Source of the DNA: Lepeophtheirus salmonis
Taxonomy: Eukaryota; Arthropoda; Copepoda; Siphonostomatoida; Caligidae
DNA: 64,000 bases
NCBI RefSeq assembly: GCF_016086655.4
Contig: NC_052133.2
Coordinates: forward strand, 9,074,301 to 9,138,300
Direction: 5' to 3'
Shown here: positions 53,960-63,584 of the stretch, piece after piece
Numbering within the stretch: position 1 is the first letter of the stretch
How the letters are laid out: the number at the start of each line of letters is the position of its first letter
The notes under the pieces: generated by a model
Told to the model about the DNA's origin: nothing
What the model saw: the letters and a program-made list of their open reading frames with translations, nothing else
The model's database searches: none
Program-made: the position numbers and the translations under genes

Positions 53960-54465
53960 AGAGCACTGTTTATGTGTGTTTTTGTTATTGATCTCTCATA
54001 AACTGGTATATCATACAATTCATGTGTATTTACAGTATATTGGTTTGTTTTGATTAGTGACGCTCTATAGGCTAAAGTACTCATCAGTCATCCTCAAATC
54101 TATATTGGTTTTTCCCGAAATGTGATCATTGTTCTTTCCTTCTTGAGGACGGAACACGTCATATGAATTGAATCAAGTATTGAATAGTTACTTAGTAGTA
54201 GTGTTGTGTAGGTCCTTATTTAGAACCTTGGACCGTGGTCCAGTCCAGTAGTAGCCCTAGTCGGTCATTAAAGATGGTAAAATTGATCCCACGTGACGTC
54301 AATGAGGGTGTTTTCCTTTTTTTTAATTATTCTGTTAAATAATAGAATAAATTATATAATCAAGTAACAATATAATATGTTCGTATTATAATGGAAAAAA
54401 TAATCTAATTACTCTTGCCATTGCCGGGTAATACCCTTAGTTACTTAATAAACTGAATTATAGTT
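53960..54465 (+). repeat. A repeat interrupted by an H5-type end
   Basis: 'taaagtactcatcagtcatc' (54072), 'ccttcttgaggacggaacac' (54139) and 'ttgccattgccgggtaatac' (54416) keep the A order. Between them at 54199 begins TAGTGTTGTGTAGGTCCTTA, an H5-type terminus, with 'gaccgtggtccagtccagta' and a TGACGTCA at 54294-54301. The right end of the insertion is not clear. Confidence 0.6.
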
Positions 54466-54934
54466 TTACTTGAATACAAAAAAAATCAAATTGTTCACTT
54501 TCTTGTTTGTTTCTTTTTTTCGTACCTAGAGCCCTATTTATAAAACCCATTTCATTTGTAGAGCTACTACTCATATTTTAAATACGGATATTGAATAAAT
54601 GTACATTATTCGTTCATCCGTTTTTCTTGGATTACGTTTATACGTACATAAGACATGTTCTGGATGGGAATTTTGGGGTCATTAATTATATGTATTTTTG
54701 CAAAAAAAATAAATAAATATGATAATAATAAATAAACGTCTTGTTACTAGAGTATATATAGATACGTAGATATCACTTTTTCTCAAAAAAATATAGATAT
54801 ATATTTGCTAAAAAAAAGGTAGACCAACGGTTTTCTTGATCTAAATACATATATCTAGTTATAGGACGTATACTAATTAATATCATTGTGATTTATTAAC
54901 ATATGTTCAAGATATTTTATTATATTCCTTGTTA
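54466..54934. other. Non-coding stretch
   Basis: AT-rich with no recognised features. Confidence 0.5.
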
Positions 54935-55198
54935 TTAAGAAAAAGACATTTGGAAAATGATTATTATATCTTTTTTATTTTGGTTAGTTGGTTGGTTGAG
55001 TGCAAAGGGTTGTCCTTGGCATTTTATTGCTGTTTTTTTTTGTTTTTTTTGCACGTAGGTCTTTGCTCTGAATAGACCTCTATTAGTAGGATTACCCCAA
55101 TTATGTCTGACGTTAATAAGACAGGCATAATTTGGACAACGAGCAAATTCCTTGAAGGAGTAGAAGTATTCTTCAACCAAAACATTAATGGTTGCCAT
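54935..55198 (-). CDS. 87-codon open frame, unknown
   Basis: Starts MATINVLVEEYFYSFKEFAR and continues CPNYACLINVRHNWGNPTNR GLFRAKTYVQKKQKK, then a lower-complexity tail. The first 55 residues look protein-like and the third codon positions are mixed. No domain is recognised. The sequence upstream of the ATG ('cctccccaagaga'-type, plus 55205-55260) looks repeat-derived. It may be a first exon, a piece of an unknown element or chance. Confidence 0.2.
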   Translation of the reverse strand: MATINVLVEEYFYSFKEFARCPNYACLINVRHNWGNPTNRGLFRAKTYVQKKQKKTAIKCQGQPFALNQPTNQNKKDIIIIFQMSFS

Positions 55199-55384
55199 TA
55201 TTCAGTGGTATTCCTAGCTTCTCTTGGGGGAGGGACTTGAGGCTACAGAATAGTATCTGAAGCCCCCTCAAATTCTTTTATCATATCTTATATAGGGCTT
55301 GAAGATGAAATTCCCACCCTCTCGTATTTACAAAAATAACAAAATCTCCGTAATTTGTAATATTTTTATTTCAAGTAAAAACCA
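55199..55384. other. Non-coding spacer with a GC-richer repeat-like patch
   Basis: 'cttggggaggg'-type words at 55220-55240 and 'gaagccccctcaaattcttt' at 55258-55277 resemble dispersed repeat heads, but the family could not be set. Confidence 0.3.
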
Positions 55385-55815
55385 AGTTATTGTAGATTAT
55401 GTGTCTTGCGGCTTACTTAATATAATTGCCTTTAGCCTCGATCCAAGTCTCTAAAGAGGGAGCAGGCCATGATGATTAGGTTCATTGGCCTGGATGCAAA
55501 GTGCTCCTTGATGACGGCTACAAAATAATACATTGGATTAAAGTCGTGGCTTCTGGGTGGTCAAAATCTTTACTATTTGCATCTTGTTAGACTGGCATTT
55601 GAGATCCTCGTTAACACATGCCCAGAATGTCTTGTCACTGACTTCAAGTTGCTTTCTAATTTATACGAATGACCTCTTTGGGGATCAGTGAATGATGGTG
55701 CACACCTTTTTGATGAAGTTCACGCCCCTGACCTTCCAAGAGTCCTCTTGTGACCTCTGGGATTTCGAAAGAGTCCTCCGAGGGTTCTTCGAATCTTTCA
55801 GTTTCTTCCTGGTTT
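55385..55815 (-). pseudogene. mariner-like transposase relic
   Basis: Minus strand from about 55800: KKLKDSKNPRRTLSKSQRSQ region; SPKRSFV, a stop, IRKQLEVSDKTFWACVNEDL (55680s-55620) and KCQSNKMQIVKI, the second helix-turn-helix part. After a deletion SHDFNPMYYFVAVIKEHFAS (third catalytic motif SPDLNPLDYFVW; Asp to Tyr change) and SLETWIEAKGNYIK with a stop near 55421. Catalytic core deleted. Confidence 0.75.
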
Positions 55816-55929
55816 CCTAGATGTAATGCGTTGTCAACCCAGTGGGGTTACAGATGTCACAGTTACTTATTTGTTCTTCATTATTAATTAGACACATATG
55901 TAACTATGGTGCATCTCCGTTCCTCATCT

Positions 55930-57080
55930 AACTCAAATGAAAAGACACAAGTAAGATGGTATAAAAATATAATTCATTTGTCTATAGATTTAATGGAACG
56001 CACAATCATCTCCTCTAGTCCAACTGTAATTGTGGTTTCTTTAGATTTGCAGGTGTAGATTAACCAAAGAGTTCTAGCAAGTATTGCCTCCACTTAGCAT
56101 TCGATATTTCCTCCAATAGAGGGAGCGACTATCCAGTCTTTTGGAGAGAGTTTCTTTTCATACTTTTTCTGGCATGAGGTTATTAACCATTTTTATAATC
56201 GGATTCACTTTTTGACAATAGTAGAGAAGATGAAATTAGGTTTCTCCTGAGGTCTTACAGCATATATTTCTATATTTGATTTGTTCGTATGTATTGAGGA
56301 GGTTACAAGTCGATATCGGAACCCTTTTTTAGGACAAGTTGTTTATGGTCTTGCATTCATTATTTGAGGACATATTTCATGTCACAAACCTTAAGTCGTC
56401 GTTTCACTAACCTTGCAGGCATCGTCTTTATCATTCTTCTGATTAAGAAATTTCGATTTTTTTTAGATTCAATCATTCGAATTGGCATTAAAAGTGGAAT
56501 AGGTGGGCCAAATACTTAATCAATCATGGCTCTAGTATAAACTTCTACTAGTCCCTGAAGTATCCAATTATTGATTCCTCCGTAACCCCTCTTCTGTTCT
56601 ACAACAAAGGGGATATTTCTTTCCTCAGAAAACTGACACTGGGTTCCTAATCTGGGGTTATAGTTAATTGGTTCTTCAATTGACTAATACCTACCCAAGA
56701 AAGTGTTTGGTTTGTCAGTTTTTATCTAGACGCTTCAAGATCTTAAATATCTCACCAGGGCCATGATTTTTTTTGTAATACAGGCATGACCATCGTATTT
56801 CTCGTAATTAGACTTAATTCTTATTACCTATGCGTCGTTACTATTACAATGAGATCCTCGTTCTTCAAGTATCTCGCAATTCGATATATTTACCTGTATT
56901 TATCATATTGTGTATCTCTTTTCAGTCATTTCTGTTATCAATATGCATCAGACTGACCGTTAAGGTCAAATTCCATTAAAAATTCGTCTACATCTTCATA
57001 ACAACCATTTTATGACATCTTGTTTTCCTACCTTTGCAATGACCAAACTAATATGTATGTGTTTTCTATGCGAAAAAGTA
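55930..57080 (-). pseudogene. Non-LTR retrotransposon, 3' part of ORF2
   Basis: Minus-strand reading from 57070: EDVDEFLMEFDLNGQSDAY (distal palm), GPGEIFKILKRLDKN then QTKHFLG (56760-56700, the (F)LWG-type motif after the thumb), SIEEPINYNPRLGTQCQFSE, a GYGGINNWILQGLVEV block (56590-56540) and VKRRLKVCDMKYVLK. Then come NTYEQIKYRNICCKTSGET and FHLLYYCQKVNPIIKMVNNL (56290-56190), which fits the C-terminal zinc knuckle (C..C..ET.HL...C) of LINEs, and EAILARTLWLIYTCKSKETT (56105-56046). Stops and frameshifts are spread through it. The reverse-transcriptase YADD box is not visible. Clade (Jockey, I or similar) cannot be set. No poly(A) tail is seen at the 3' side. Confidence 0.7.
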
Positions 57081-57429
57081 ACTTTACGAGTAACTCTTGG
57101 AGGGGGGCATAAAACAATAATAAAGAATGGTTTTATTTCCTATAGGTAATATTGATTATTATTGGTTTGCTTGAGGTTTATTTGTGTGCTACACGACGCA
57201 CAAAAAGGAATATTTATTACCAAGATAAAAGCATGTTTTGGTGTACTAGGTACCAGTGACGTCGCAAACTCCTCTTTAATGATGTGAGGAGGGGGCTTGA
57301 GCCCTTCTAAAAGTTTTTATACCCCTCTAATTTTTGTAGACTTTCAATTTTAATCTTCAAAAAGTTATCCTTTATTAGTTAATAATATAATTTTAATAAA
57401 ATTAATACTATGTATATGTGTGTGTCTGA
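57081..57429. other. Non-coding stretch
   Basis: Contains 'atgtgaggagggggcttgag' (57282-57301), probably a GW-like head, and AT-rich DNA. No gene. Confidence 0.4.
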
Positions 57430-57790
57430 GCTCATTTAAACATTGATGTAGCAGCCCGTGGCTGCAATGATGGCTTCCAGGTGATGGCGAAAGGACTGGC
57501 GCCCGCTGAGGATGCCATCCTCTGTCATGGCATCCCTGTGTTGTCTGACTGTGGCTTTAAAGGCCTTGGTGGTTGGATAACAGACACTGAAGGTCTTCTC
57601 CTCGACATTCACCCAAAATGTGTAGTCCAAGGCTGTAAGGGGGGCAAAAGTGTCAAATAATAATTTAAAAGACTCATTCAAAAGAGTTTGCAACAGAACA
57701 GATGGGTTTCTTTCATTTTGGTGTCAAACGTAACCTATCCTCCCACTTTTTTGATAGCTTTCTGAACAGTTTGTTGTTCACTAAAATGAA
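57430..57790 (-). pseudogene. Internally deleted mariner, both coding ends
   Basis: Minus strand: TVQKAIKKVGG (57765-57733) from the helix-turn-helix region is followed after a deletion by LLNESFKLLFDTFAPLTALD, YTFWVNVEEKTFSVCYPTTK (third catalytic motif LDYTFW intact), AFKATVRQHRDAMTEDGILS and GRQSFRHHLEAIIAATGCYI NV with a stop at 57436. The C-terminal 85 codons are open and well preserved. Terminal repeats are not visible. Same family as 53128 and 63585. Confidence 0.85.
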
Positions 57791-57824
57791 TAAAAATCAA
57801 TAAAAAAGAAAAATAAACCTCCTT

Positions 57825-57915
57825 TTCTCTTTTTTCTTCTCTCTTTCTATATCTCTCTGTCTTTTCCCTCTTCTCTTCTCCCTCTGTCTCTCTCTACATC
57901 CCTTTTTCCTACCAT
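57825..57915. repeat. Polypyrimidine (CT) tract
   Basis: About 90 bases with almost only C and T ('ttctcttttttcttctctct', 'tttccctcttctcttctccc', 'tctgtctctctctacatccc'). Such tracts can form triplex DNA; here it may equally be a decayed microsatellite. Confidence 0.75.
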
Positions 57916-58019
57916 CATTCTTTGTTTCTATTCCCATCTATTCAGCCCTTCAATACGGGCACTATATGCTAGTATATATATAAAACTATTCGCATAAGGT
58001 ATTATATATGATAATTAAA

Positions 58020-58312
58020 CAATTAAAATGTTTGAGAATAGGTATGGATTTTTGAATTCTTTTTTTTTTTTTAAATCTATTTTTTGGTGAAAAGTTGTGG
58101 ATTTTTGAATACTTTTTTTTTACTTTAATATTTAAAATTCTACAAATTTAATTTTCAATTTTTTTTTGCAAAAAAATTAAGTTTTGGATTCTCCCTCAGC
58201 CCTGTCACTTAAGCTAAAAATGATTTGTGCTAGTAAGGGGTACTTGGGTTAAATAAATACAAGTGGTACATCGCTAAAAAAAAAAAAGGTTGAGAATCCC
58301 TGTGTTAGAACG
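58020..58312 (+). repeat. GW body joined to an H4 right end
   Basis: 58025-58190 is a GW body ('gagaataggtatggattttt', 'ggtgaaaagttgtggatttt'). 58200-58312 is the H4 right arm ('aagggg tacttgggttaaat', 'acaagtggtacatcgctaaa') ending in 'ggttgagaatccctg' at 58310. The same order, GW-like body followed by the H4 arm, exists in the H4 element at 14115-14416. Confidence 0.65.
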
Positions 58313-58690
58313 ATATATATGTTTTTTTTAATTCACAACGACCTGTTTATCTTATCTAATTTGCATATTCTATTATAAATTTGGCAGAAATTTCGTTCTG
58401 TCTAATTGGCTTGATAATCCCATCGTTGAAAAAATTGAAGAAAAACAATAATTAATCAATCTTCTTTAGCAAAAAAAAATAAGTGACTATCTAGAACGTC
58501 AACATAAAACATCTTATACAATAATTAAAAAAAGAAAAATAAACCAATATATTTTTTTGCCATATCCATATCGGAAATCTTTAACAATTGCTTTTAATTT
58601 TCTTTTTATTAATGTTTTTAAGAACAATTACCATTTATTGACTAAAAATATCAACTACTTATATAAAATATTTTTTCATGCCTAGAAAAC
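58313..58690. other. Non-coding stretch with a K375-like word
   Basis: 'aacgtcaacataaaacatct' at 58496-58515 resembles a K375 end; nothing else is recognised. Confidence 0.4.
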
Positions 58691-59775
58691 AATTTTTTCT
58701 TGTTTCAAAAGTATTCAGACACCTCCATAAAGGTACAAATATCATAAACATTTTCTGTTTTTTTATCATGGGGAAGTCTGAAAAGATTAAGAGACTTCTA
58801 TAAAGTACTCTTAGAGATCAAGAACTTCCTTGAACTATCTTCTGAGGTATAAAAGTGTGATGAGCCAATTTCTTGCTTCAGTTTTATTCAACACTCAACT
58901 TGACCAAGACCAAGGGATACAGTAAGGATATCCGCAGATAGTAGTAAATTGCTTTAATCTATGTGACAGCTACAAAGAAATTTCAATCAAGTTTTTCATC
59001 TCAAAATCCTCTGTCCACAGCATCATCACCAAATTTAAAAGAACTGGCCTTGTCAAGAATGTTCCTCGATATGGTAGGAAGTCAGAGCTGAGCTCGGACT
59101 CAAGTGAGATATGCAGTCCGAGAAGCTACCAAGAATCAAACAACAACTCGTAAATCCATCCAGTAGGGATCGAAAGCAATATGAACTTTGGGGGGACTAT
59201 CAACTGTACAAAGGGTTTTGCACAAGAATGGGTTCTGGGGTTGTGTACCAAGAAAGACTTGCGCTCAATACCTCTAGAGTAGGTAAATAAAGGTCAGGCT
59301 GAAGCATGTCAATGGCCACAAAGATGAAGAACTCCACTTCTGGTGCACTGTGCTGTGTCAGATGAGACAAAGGTGAATTTGATTGCCCACAACCAGCATC
59401 CATTTGACAACAGAAGGGCAAGCCTTCAATCCTAAAAACACTATTCTAACACTGAAACACGGTGGTGGAAGCATCATCATCTGGGCTTGTTTTGCTGTCA
59501 ATGGAACGAGAGAACTTCCCAAAGTTGATGGCCCCATGAAGAAGGAAAACTACATCGAGATTCTTGAAATGCATCTGCATCAATCAGCAAAGATGCTGAA
59601 GCTTGGAAGACGCACATGATTCCAGCAAGACAACAACCCCAAGCACACTTCCAAAAAAGTTCAAGAATGACTGAATAGGCAAACAGATAGGGTCATCAAC
59701 TGGCCAGCCAAAAGCCTGACCTTAACCCTATTGAAAATATATGTACAACTTTGAAAAAAAAAAAACAATGTGTGA
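58691..59775 (+). pseudogene. Tc1-like element with near full-length decayed transposase
   Basis: Upstream 'gtttcaaaagtattcagaca' (58702-58721) resembles a Tc1 end. The transposase starts MGKSEKIKRLL at 58768. Blocks: EISIKFFISKSSVHSIITKF (58978 on), a helix-turn-helix; KRTGLVKNVPRYGRKSELSS; KNGF and EDELHFWCTVLCQMR region near the first catalytic Asp (SDETKVNL, 59357-59380); AFNPKNTILTLKHGGGSIII (59422-59481); WACFAVNGTRELPKVDGPMK; FQQDNNPKHTSKKVQE (59620-59667) with the second catalytic Asp; INWPAKS and KPDLNPIENICTTLKKK (59711 on) with the third catalytic Glu. So all three D/D/E residues survive. Stops and frameshifts inactivate it. The 3' end was not found. Confidence 0.9.
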
Positions 59776-60689
59776 AATATATATTTTTTACAAATATTCA
59801 TAATGAGCCTTGATTTTTATGGATTTACTGTGTTACCTGATGATAAAGTCATTGGTGTTTAGAAAAATAAGTGAAATTCCATTTTCGGATTACAGTTCGA
59901 CCCGCTTAATGTCGAAATTGTGTATATAATAATGTAAATCGTCGAGTCAGACCGTCATTAAAGGACTTTTTTGATTGCAAAGGACATAAATATTAATGAA
60001 AAAAAAGTAGAAAATATCCGTTAAAAATAATTAATTTCTGTTTACTATTAATCCGCCGGCTGAAAATAGGATATTTTAAAATCTAATCACGCCCAATTTT
60101 GGTTTTGTCGAGGGAGGGACACAATAATGGTCACAGAGTATTCGTATTCTCGAGGATTTTGTATTTTTTCATATAAAATTTTGTCAGTTGAATTTGATGA
60201 CCACATTTTTATAAATATTGATCACTGGATTACCAAAATATTGAGATTTAAACTTCCCATATGTCCTCTTGAAAAAAATTACTTTAAAAATTTTGATCAA
60301 TTCATAATAACTATTATTGAATTATATCAGTTTTGAAATTGCTATATAATCAGGGGTTAATACATAATGAAGGACAAGTGGTCCTTATTGAAAGGAGGGA
60401 TTATATTTATTTTTTATCTTTTCCATTCACATAATATTATTTCAATTTATTTGGAAAAAACCTTTTCAAGTAGTGGAGCTGTACTGGAAATATAATACAT
60501 AAATTGTGTCTGTATCCCCAAGCCAGGGAGTTAGTTAATATGAGGATAAGTAGGAAAAAAGAACAAAGGCGTTGCTGTGCAGGCAACTTGAGAATTATAT
60601 CAAAAACATAGCATCTAAAAAAAGGAATGTTATTCATTATTTTTATTATACTTCAATAACAGTTTGTTTCAATTCCATGTAAAGTTTTA
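59776..60689. other. Non-coding stretch
   Basis: 60119-60160 shares 'acacaataatggtcacagag' and 'attcgtattctcgagga' with 21006-21050. Otherwise nothing is recognised. Confidence 0.45.
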
Positions 60690-61120
60690 TGTAGACCTCT
60701 TTTCCCCAAACATTTCTTCTTTGGGCGCCCGGGGGCTTTTTTTTTTGAATTTGTAATCCGATGAATGAATTTTCTTTTCCTTAGTTGTTATCATTATTAT
60801 TTAATTCCGGAGAAGTGAACCTCCTTTTCTAATACATTCAATCATATTCAAAAACTGATTGATCATTCGTGTGTGCAGAGTAACCTTGAGGATTTGTTGC
60901 CGAGTTTTAATTGTAAGGTCTTGTTGGAATCAGAGTATAATTGGAGATTAACAGTGGAGTAATTCTTATCAATATTCTGGTTTATTTCCTCCTCCCCCCT
61001 TCCCTTGCCATAGGTGATTATAGCTGATCTGCTCAAAAACATTTTTCAAATTTTCATGGTTACTATCTTGTTTTTTGGTTTCTTTTTTTTTAGCATGCCC
61101 ATCGTATACACAATTTCCAA
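60690..61120 (+). repeat. R repeat, full copy
   Basis: 'gggcgcccgggggctttttt' (60723) heads the copy, then 'aatgaattttcttttcctta', 'agagtaaccttgaggatttg', 'tagctgatctgctcaaaaac' and 'ttttttggtttct'. Parallel to 5800-6180 and 31840-32010. Confidence 0.6.
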
Positions 61121-61139
61121 CACTACATATAATACTTTA

Positions 61140-61380
61140 TACCTATTAGGAAAGGCTCAAGCGCAGCCGCTAAGAATGTGCTAGAAGAACTGATTAATTA
61201 CTACAATGACATAACATAAGTTCATAAATATTGTTATATTTTAATGGGGAAAAAAAGTATTTATTAGACTTAAATAGTCAAGTAATTACCTATATAAAAA
61301 ATCAGGCCTTTGAAATTTATTTATCACAGTTTGTAGGAAATTATTTAATTCTAATATCAAGCCTATCACAGGCCTCTTTT
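61140..61380 (+). repeat. M repeat, copy 1
   Basis: 'aaaggctcaagcgcagccgc' (61152), 'attactacaatgacataaca' and 'aaaaaatcaggcct' match 63310-63461. The last part, 61303-61375, is flanked by CAGGCCT and AGGCCT and is inverted relative to copy 2. Confidence 0.7.
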
Positions 61381-61635
61381 TTAGGTATAGGTATACATTT
61401 GACTATTTGAATCTAATAAATGGGTTTTTTAATGTTGTTTTCTTCATAAAAATATGACAAATGGCCTTATGTTTTGTCTATAAAACACTTGGCAGAAACC
61501 ATGAGAGTCCAGGATATTATTCTATATTTAAACCATCATGCCCTAGCGTAATACACCTATTTTTATTGACCTAATGTTTTCGTGGGTAATTTTTTTAATA
61601 CTGTGTTGTTCCAAATATTACACAATGCTGGCTTT
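61381..61635. other. Non-coding spacer
   Basis: No recognised feature. Confidence 0.4.
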
Positions 61636-61830
61636 CACATAGAGGTGGTATTTGGTACAGGCCTTGTCCTCTAACTCATCCTGAACCTAAAAATCAAAGG
61701 AGGACATTTCAGGGGAGCTGGAAGTCAAACAAACCTGGGGCATTTGCCTGGAGCCAATATTGGACAATTTTATTGCAGATTGGCGATGATAACCCAGGAA
61801 ACGTTTCTTGCTAGAGCTAATTCAGTAATA
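61636..61830 (-). pseudogene. Possible mariner C-terminal relic
   Basis: Minus strand: NKIVQYWLQANAPGLFDFQL (61790-61731), resembling HTSKKVQ.WL.AN.P.F, then SSFDF, a stop and ELEDKACTKYHLYVKASI (61700-61640), resembling LD...WG.LE.KAC...H. The Asp of LDF/FDF would be the third catalytic residue. Less certain than the other relics. Sequence 61831-62160 may hold more of it, but I cannot read it. Confidence 0.45.
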
Positions 61831-62689
61831 GTCTTTCTTCGCGTCGCTTTTAGGGATGTTGTTGATATTTTTAAGGGGGAAATGTGAATCAAATGGTTGT
61901 TAAGACTCTCAACCTCTCAAGTATGAACGTTAACTGTACCTGAATGCCCTTGTTATTCACCTTGATGAAGTCAAACTTTATCAGGATTTATCTGTTAGAC
62001 TGTATGCCTTCTTCTTTGGCAATCAAAATATCGTCTCTGAGCTTACCTACTCTAGTTACTTTCTCGTTAATAGCATCTCCATTTTTTTATTGTACGGGCC
62101 TGATATTGTATGAAGGTGGCACCGGAATCATAGGACCTAGGGAAATTAAAATATAGTAAATACCATTCTTCGGCCAAATATCCCAAATTATCCTTTGGCA
62201 GGATATCCATTCGACAAAAATGGTTTCGCCCAATAGTCAACTCAGACTATAAATATGATAATATTTATACGTTAATTATTTCAAAATATTGGTAATTCAT
62301 AGATCAAAAATGTTTCTCCAGAAACGTTCTTCTAAGAAATAAAAATAAAAATATGAAGAAGTACAAAGGAACTGACAATATAATAACTATGTCATGGATA
62401 CTCCATAGAAAAATGTCTTCTTTTGATGAAATTTAATAATAAGTTCTTCCTCCATTCTCACTAATTCATCAGATATGGGATTAGAAGTTAGGCCTTAAAG
62501 GAATAGGAGAAAATCCTAAATAAAAAATTTGCTCCTTCTTTGACCAAATTGAATCATACTTGCTAATTGCTCTTGGAGAAGACATTGAAGTTTCAAACCC
62601 AAAAATGCATTTTCAAGACCAAATCTTTGATCTTTCTACTACTCCATAATACTTAAATCCCAAATGAGGATTATCAATGGAGGATGGAA
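61831..62689. other. Non-coding stretch
   Basis: No recognised gene. An open frame at 61944-62156 has a hydrophobic stretch but no motif or repeat in other copies. Confidence 0.4.
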
Positions 62690-62830
62690 TAAGTCCCTGT
62701 CTGCGCGTTCATGACTCATCACTCTTCAAACGTCTTGTGAGCTAAGCTGTTCTTCCACCAAATATTCTTCAAATTCTCAGTGTGACTAAATTAATTTTTT
62801 GTTGTTGTTATTTTTTTTTCCATACCGGCA
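62690..62830 (+). repeat. R repeat fragment
   Basis: 'gagctaagctgttcttccac' and 'aaatattcttcaaattctca' match the R landmark 'ctgatct...aaacattcttcaaatt'. Confidence 0.5.
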
Positions 62831-62861
62831 TTCAATATTATTTGAATCCCACGTATATGTA

Positions 62862-63228
62862 TGTGTTGTGTACTAATTGCAATTTTGTAAAAAGACAAGG
62901 AATGAGATGAATAACTTTAAATGAAGGATTTACAGTACTTGGGATGAGGATAATACAATAATTGAATATAGCATTGATGGATAATCGATGTATTAATGGT
63001 GTCATTTCTGAATATTTTAATAACAATTATTTAAATATAAGAGTATTCTGTGTCACATTATGAAGTTCAAATGCTCAGAGTTATAATAAACGTAAATCCA
63101 TAATAACCATGTAATTTTAGTTGATAAAAACAAAATGATGGTATTAATGAATTATAATGATTAATTTTTAATTAAATAATCCATTTTAGACGAAGAAATT
63201 GCAACTTGCACAATTGGCTTACGAATTA
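62862..63228 (+). repeat. L repeat, full-length copy
   Basis: 'gtgttgtgtactaattgcaa' at the left and 'gaagaaattgcaacttgcac' (63194) at the right. Interior matches 22069-22435 in order, including 'ctttaaatgaaggatttaca', 'acaataattgaatatagcat', 'agtattctgtgtcacatt' and 'gaagttcaaatgctcagagt'. It lies between R and M here, while R and M are adjacent at 60690-61380. Confidence 0.7.
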
Positions 63229-63294
63229 AATAATAATGACAACTGCCAATAAAAAATATTTCCTTCTTCATATTACCATTGCAAAAAAAGGGTC

Positions 63295-63520
63295 TGCTAT
63301 TCACCACTCACCTGTAAGCGTAGGCTCAAGCGCACCCAATACATAAGTGGTACTCAGAAATTACTACAATGACATGACATAAGTTCAGAAAGTTATTTGT
63401 CATATTTTTATTAGATTAAACTAATGGAATATATACCTACATATATCAAAAAATCAGGCCTGTAATAGCTTGATATTGGAATTAAATATGTCTAGGAAAA
63501 CTGTGATTTATGACTACCAC
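63295..63520 (+). repeat. M repeat, copy 2
   Basis: 'gtaggctcaagcgcacccaa' (63319), 'attactacaatgacatgaca' and 'aaaaaatcaggcctgtaata'. After CAGGCCT at 63455 it continues with the reverse complement of the corresponding part of copy 1 ('gcttgatattggaattaaat'). Confidence 0.7.
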
Positions 63521-63584
63521 ATTATTCTTTTTTTTAATTCATAATAGCAATAATAAATTTTCTTTTCCCATAAAAAAAATCAAT

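Noticed and set aside
55930..57080. Possible RNA-virus polymerase remnant suggested by a GGINNW..LQG block
   Set aside because: The downstream zinc-knuckle pattern and the FLG motif before it fit a LINE ORF2 tail better, and no viral polymerase active-site motif was seen.
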